Source of the DNA: Microbacteriaceae bacterium
Lineage (GTDB): Bacteria; Actinomycetota; Actinomycetes; Actinomycetales; Microbacteriaceae
Reading direction: 5' to 3'
NCBI GenBank assembly: GCA_024642605.1
Contig: JAHEAT010000004.1
Span: forward strand, 17,150-81,149
Length of the DNA: 64,000 bases
Shown: piece after piece, positions 60,979 to 64,000 of the stretch
Position numbering within the stretch: the stretch's first letter is position 1
Layout: each line of letters starts with the position of its first letter
The notes under the pieces: model-generated
What the model saw: only the letters and a program-made list of their open reading frames with translations
Databases searched by the model: none
What the model was told of the DNA's origin: nothing
Program-made: the position numbers and the translations under genes

Positions 60979-62349
60979 GTGGAGCAGGTAAGTCTTTCGC
61001 AAGAGCAACTCGCGTTGTTCAAATACATCGAAGGTGAGCACACCAACATCTTCGTAACCGGCCGTGCCGGCACCGGTAAGTCGACTCTGCTGAGTTACCT
61101 GGTTGAGAACACCAAGAAGAACTTTGCCGTTTGCGCTCCAACCGGTGTTGCTGCATTAAACGTGGGTGGGCAAACCATTCACTCGTTGTTCGGGTTTCCA
61201 TTTGGGCTGCTTGGCACCGAAGATGTGGTGCGCCACATGGGCAAGCGCACCCGAGAGGTTTTGCGCAACATCGAGATGCTGGTGATCGATGAGATTTCTA
61301 TGGTTTCGGCCGACCTTCTCGACGCCATGAATCGCATGATGATTGCGGCTCGCGGCCGTAACCGCGGCCCGTTCGGTGGCGCACAAATTGTGATGTTCGG
61401 CGACCCCTACCAGCTGGCCCCGGTGCCGCCTGGTGATCCAGCCGAACGTGGCTGGTTGGCTGAGAACTATCAGAGCAACTGGTTTTTTGATGCTCACGTT
61501 TGGCGCGACGCCGACCTCGAGCGCTACGAGTTGGGTGAGATTTTTCGCCAACACGACGAGCACTTCAAAGAGATTCTCAACGCCATTCGCGATGGCTCGT
61601 GCACGAAAGAGATGCTCGACACTCTCAACTCGGCCGGCAACCGCTTTGCCCCCAACGACGACATCATTCGACTTTGCACCGTAAACCAAACCGTCGACAG
61701 CATCAACGTGACTCGACTCAACAAACTCGGCACCACCGCCAAGCAGTTTCAGGCCAAGTTCGCTTCGGGCGATGCCCAGAGCTTTGGCCGCAACTTGCCC
61801 GTTGAGATGAACCTCACGCTCAAGGTGGGCGCTCAAGTGATGTTCATTAAGAACGACGACCAGAGCAACCGCAAAACCAAAGAGGGCCTAACGGTGCGCC
61901 GCTGGGTGAACGGCACCATCGGCCACGTGGTAGAAATTCACTCCGAGAACCACGTCTCGGTTGAGGTTGACGGCGAGGTGCTCGACGTCGGTATCTCCAC
62001 CTGGGAGAAGGTTCGGTACGAGGTCGAAGAAGACTTCGATGAGGCAACTCAAAAGTTCAAAGAGGTTTTGGTGCCAATCACTTTGGCCGAGTACCAGCAG
62101 ATTCCTCTTCGCCTCGCTTGGGCGGTAACGGTTCACAAGTCGCAGGGTCAAACCTACGAAGAAGTTATTGTCGATATGGGTCGCGGAGCTTTCAGCCCCG
62201 GTCAAACCTATGTTGCTCTAAGCCGCGTGCGCTCACTCGATGGGCTTTATCTAACTCGAGCCATCACCATGAACGATGTCATGGTTGACGAAGATGTCAT
62301 TCGCTTCATGGGCGCTAAACCTAACGCCGCCATCGAGCGACTTTTCTAG
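60979..62349 (+). CDS. PIF1-type DNA helicase
   Basis: Superfamily 1B helicase (456 aa, GTG start). Walker A is VTGRAGTGKST (26-36), motif Ia CAPTGVAALNVGGQTIHSLFG, Walker B MLVIDEISMVSADLLDAMNRMM, motif III GDPYQLAPVPP, and motifs V/VI AVTVHKSQGQTYEEVIVDMG and TYVALSRVRSLDGLYLT. PIF1 enzymes unwind G-quadruplexes and R-loops 5' to 3'. The sequence is complete. It lies 3 bases behind the CopD/CtaG gene and probably is cotranscribed with it. Confidence 0.92.
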   Translation: MEQVSLSQEQLALFKYIEGEHTNIFVTGRAGTGKSTLLSYLVENTKKNFAVCAPTGVAALNVGGQTIHSLFGFPFGLLGTEDVVRHMGKRTREVLRNIEMLVIDEISMVSADLLDAMNRMMIAARGRNRGPFGGAQIVMFGDPYQLAPVPPGDPAERGWLAENYQSNWFFDAHVWRDADLERYELGEIFRQHDEHFKEILNAIRDGSCTKEMLDTLNSAGNRFAPNDDIIRLCTVNQTVDSINVTRLNKLGTTAKQFQAKFASGDAQSFGRNLPVEMNLTLKVGAQVMFIKNDDQSNRKTKEGLTVRRWVNGTIGHVVEIHSENHVSVEVDGEVLDVGISTWEKVRYEVEEDFDEATQKFKEVLVPITLAEYQQIPLRLAWAVTVHKSQGQTYEEVIVDMGRGAFSPGQTYVALSRVRSLDGLYLTRAITMNDVMVDEDVIRFMGAKPNAAIERLF

Positions 62350-62384
62350 TTCTCAAGTGGCCCAATCACCTGATTTGCCTTTAC

Positions 62385-62421
62385 TCTACAATTTGTAGAG
62401 AATAGTTCTACAACATGTAGA
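62385..62421. promoter_or_regulatory. Two tandem palindromic operators upstream of the copper genes
   Basis: TCTACAATTTGTAGA (62385-62399) is a perfect 7-1-7 palindrome and TCTACAACATGTAGA (62407-62421) matches it with one mismatched pair. Their centres are 22 bases apart, two helical turns. They cover the likely -10 region (GAGAAT at 62398) and end just before the ribosome-binding site GAAGGA. TACA-n-TGTA operators are typical of the BlaI/MecI/CopY repressor family. The cognate regulator is not in the window. Confidence 0.75.
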
Positions 62422-62435
62422 TTGAAGGATTAATC

Positions 62436-63353
62436 GTGCAAAAGAAACTCGCGCTCTCGGCAATTGCCCTAGCAACCATCCTCGCCCTGTCTGCCACAAC
62501 CGCGGCATCCGCCCACGTTAGCGTGCTCCCAGGAGTGACAGCTGTAGGCTCTTCCACCGCAGCCCTAACGGCTGGGCAATCGGGCACCCTTTACTTCAGA
62601 GTCGGGCACGGATGCACCGACGAAACCGGCATCAAAAACCCAACCACCGGCGTGAGCATGGCCGGAACCTCTTGGCCAACATCGGTCTTTTCGGTACACG
62701 TCCCGATTGAAGCAACCGGCACCGGCAGCACTGTTCCGAAGCCTCAATACATTCCTGGTTGGAAGAACCGAGTGACCAAGAACATCACCGACGGGTCGTA
62801 CGACGTTACCTGGAGCGCGGTGTCTCCAGATTTCTACCTTCCAGATGCACCCGAAGGTGACGGTGGCGGAAAGATGTTTATGGACTTTGGTGTTGCTATC
62901 AAATGGAAGGCCGGTATCACAGGCTCAGACGTGTGGTTTGCATCCAGTCAGTCGTGCGTGGTCGACATGACCAACAAGCTAGCGTTTAAGTCGCCGGCTG
63001 CGGTAGCTGTTAGCAAGATCAAGGCGAAGTCGGTTCTCACCCTCGCTGGGCAAAAGAAGAACGCCTTCAAGCTCGTTGATGTCAAAGTGAACGGCGAAGT
63101 CTTGCGATCGCAAGTCGCACTCAGCAAGACCGGTTCTCTCAACCTCAGCCTCACCTCGGCTGAGTTGGCGCGAGTTAAGGCAAAGGGCGCTCTCGTTACA
63201 GTAGTGAAGGGAGCAGACATTCTTGGCTACACCGGCGGTGCGGTTGCTTCTCGCAATATCTTCGTGAAGTGGGATGTCACCGACGGGTCGGGCAAAGACA
63301 CCGTACTCGATGACACCGAGCACAATTCGGCTCCAAAGGTTACTGTTCTCTAA
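62436..63353 (+). CDS. YcnI/DUF1775 family copper-associated exported protein
   Basis: Exported protein (305 aa, GTG start). The signal peptide ends TTAASA, leaving His27 at or next to the mature N-terminus (AHVSVLPG), the position used by YcnI to bind Cu(II). The YcnI domain spans about 27-185 with LYFRVGHGC and IPGWKNRVTK; two Cys (in VGHGCTDET and SSQSCVVDM) may pair. The remainder (about 186-305) is a second beta-rich region. No C-terminal membrane helix is visible, unlike many YcnI proteins. Upstream partner of CopC; stop and start overlap (TAATG). Confidence 0.85.
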   Translation: MQKKLALSAIALATILALSATTAASAHVSVLPGVTAVGSSTAALTAGQSGTLYFRVGHGCTDETGIKNPTTGVSMAGTSWPTSVFSVHVPIEATGTGSTVPKPQYIPGWKNRVTKNITDGSYDVTWSAVSPDFYLPDAPEGDGGGKMFMDFGVAIKWKAGITGSDVWFASSQSCVVDMTNKLAFKSPAAVAVSKIKAKSVLTLAGQKKNAFKLVDVKVNGEVLRSQVALSKTGSLNLSLTSAELARVKAKGALVTVVKGADILGYTGGAVASRNIFVKWDVTDGSGKDTVLDDTEHNSAPKVTVL

Positions 63354-64000
63354 TGAAGAGAATTGCTGTGGTTGTGCTGGTTGCCTGGAGCGCACTTGTG
63401 TTCGGAGCAACCAGCGCATCCGCGCACGCCTCGCTAACCTGGTCTTCACCTGCCATCGGCAGCACGCTTGAATCTGCACCCACCGATGTCACCCTCGTGT
63501 TCGATGACGACATCCAAGTGATAGACGGCGCTAACATCATCGAAGTCACCAACCAGGATGGCGCACACTTTGAAACGGGTGGCACGCAAGTGAACGCCGC
63601 CAAGGTGTTTGTCTCGTTGAACTACCTGGCCGACGGCACCTACACGGTTGCCTATCACGTCGTTTCGGCGGACGGTCATCCAGTTTCTGGCGAGTACTCC
63701 TTCGAACTCAACACCGGTTCAACGCTTATGGCAATCGACAGTGTAAAGCGCGGAGGGGAAACTGGGGACTCGGCCGAACCCCAAGATTCCACTGCATACT
63801 CAACCGAAGACGAAGCCAGCGACGTCGAGAGCACGGAAGAACCAGAACCGGTAGATGTCACCATGGAGACACCAAAGAACTCCACGGTTGGGGCGAAAGC
63901 TTCAGGCAGCTCTGGCACGACCGTTTTCGTTTGGCTGCCGGCTCTTGCGGTTTTGCTAGGCGGAGGGGCGTTCTGGGTCTTCAAGGTGCGCAAGCCTAAG
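63353..64000 (+). CDS. copC: CopC domain copper-binding protein (3' end beyond the window)
   Basis: At least 216 aa, open to the last base. Signal peptide ends TSASA, so His25 begins the mature protein (HASLTWSSPAIGS). The CopC Cu(II) site is completed by Asp107 and His109 in SADGHPVSGEYSF. An acidic Ser/Glu/Thr-rich linker follows, then one membrane helix (about 190-210) and a basic end KVRKPK, which suggests that the true stop is very close to the window edge. Translationally coupled to the YcnI gene. Probably handles extracytoplasmic copper with YcnI and the CopD domain encoded at 58996. Confidence 0.9.
   Translation, partial: MKRIAVVVLVAWSALVFGATSASAHASLTWSSPAIGSTLESAPTDVTLVFDDDIQVIDGANIIEVTNQDGAHFETGGTQVNAAKVFVSLNYLADGTYTVAYHVVSADGHPVSGEYSFELNTGSTLMAIDSVKRGGETGDSAEPQDSTAYSTEDEASDVESTEEPEPVDVTMETPKNSTVGAKASGSSGTTVFVWLPALAVLLGGGAFWVFKVRKPK

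Overview
The window is a gene-dense, roughly 50-55 % GC (by eye), origin-proximal segment of an actinobacterial chromosome. The gene order pknB-trpG-crgA-rhomboid-ppiA, then tRNA-Ala/tRNA-Ile-DUF3566-gyrA-gyrB-dciA-recF-gnd-dnaN-dnaA, then rpmH-rnpA-yidD-yidC-jag-rsmG-parA-parB, is the classical actinobacterial origin layout. Very short intergenic gaps, moderate GC and the protein sequences suggest a small-genome Microbacteriaceae, for example a freshwater Luna-type lineage (Rhodoluna/Aquiluna-like). That placement is inference from gene content and composition, not a database match.

Layout: (1) 1-4.5 kb, cell-envelope signalling and division genes (PASTA kinase PknB, TrpG/PabA, CrgA, rhomboid, cyclophilin). 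(2) 4.5-16.5 kb, an accessory block with frequent strand changes: two tandem paralogous glycosyltransferases, two MFS exporters, an acetyl-CoA hydrolase/transferase, an MmcQ/YjbR protein, two LysE-type exporters, a GH31 glucosidase, an APH-fold kinase and an excalibur-domain protein. It abuts tRNA-Ala/tRNA-Ile. (3) 16.6-28 kb, the leftward replication block down to dnaA, with DnaA boxes on both sides of dnaA; the strand switch at dnaA/rpmH marks the likely origin zone. (4) 28-33.5 kb, the rightward ribosome/membrane-insertion/segregation block with three parS-like sites. (5) 33.5-42.7 kb, nhaA with a foldable leader, a D-Ala-D-Ala-ligase-like gene, an aminotransferase, thioredoxin/thioredoxin reductase, MurJ, a very short DUF6049-like protein, a NUDIX hydrolase and the CCA-adding enzyme. 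(6) 42.7-47 kb, rpsF-ssb-rpsR-rplI and dnaB, separated by a 469-base gap that carries seven DnaA-box-like sites.

(7) 47-54.6 kb: purB, a WXG100-like mini-protein coupled to a serine hydrolase, a small holin-like membrane protein, and a 2-oxoacid dehydrogenase E1alpha-E1beta-E2 operon. (8) 54.6-58.5 kb: a zinc-uptake operon znuA-znuC-znuB-zur behind a Fur/Zur-type box, then rpmB-rpmG-rpsN in cysteine-poor forms, then HU. (9) 59-64 kb: a CopD-CtaG fusion, a PIF1-type helicase, and a YcnI-CopC copper pair behind two tandem TCTACAA-type palindromes. The CopC gene runs off the window end.

The most unusual signals are: the DnaA-box cluster before dnaB (with another perfect inverted pair inside the aminotransferase gene); the overlap of a parS site with the parA start codon, plus an out-of-frame upstream reading frame that looks like the usual ParA N-terminal extension; a structured leader before nhaA; the WXG-like/serine-hydrolase cassette; and the unassigned operator pair before the copper genes. 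No transposase, integrase, CRISPR array or rRNA gene was seen.
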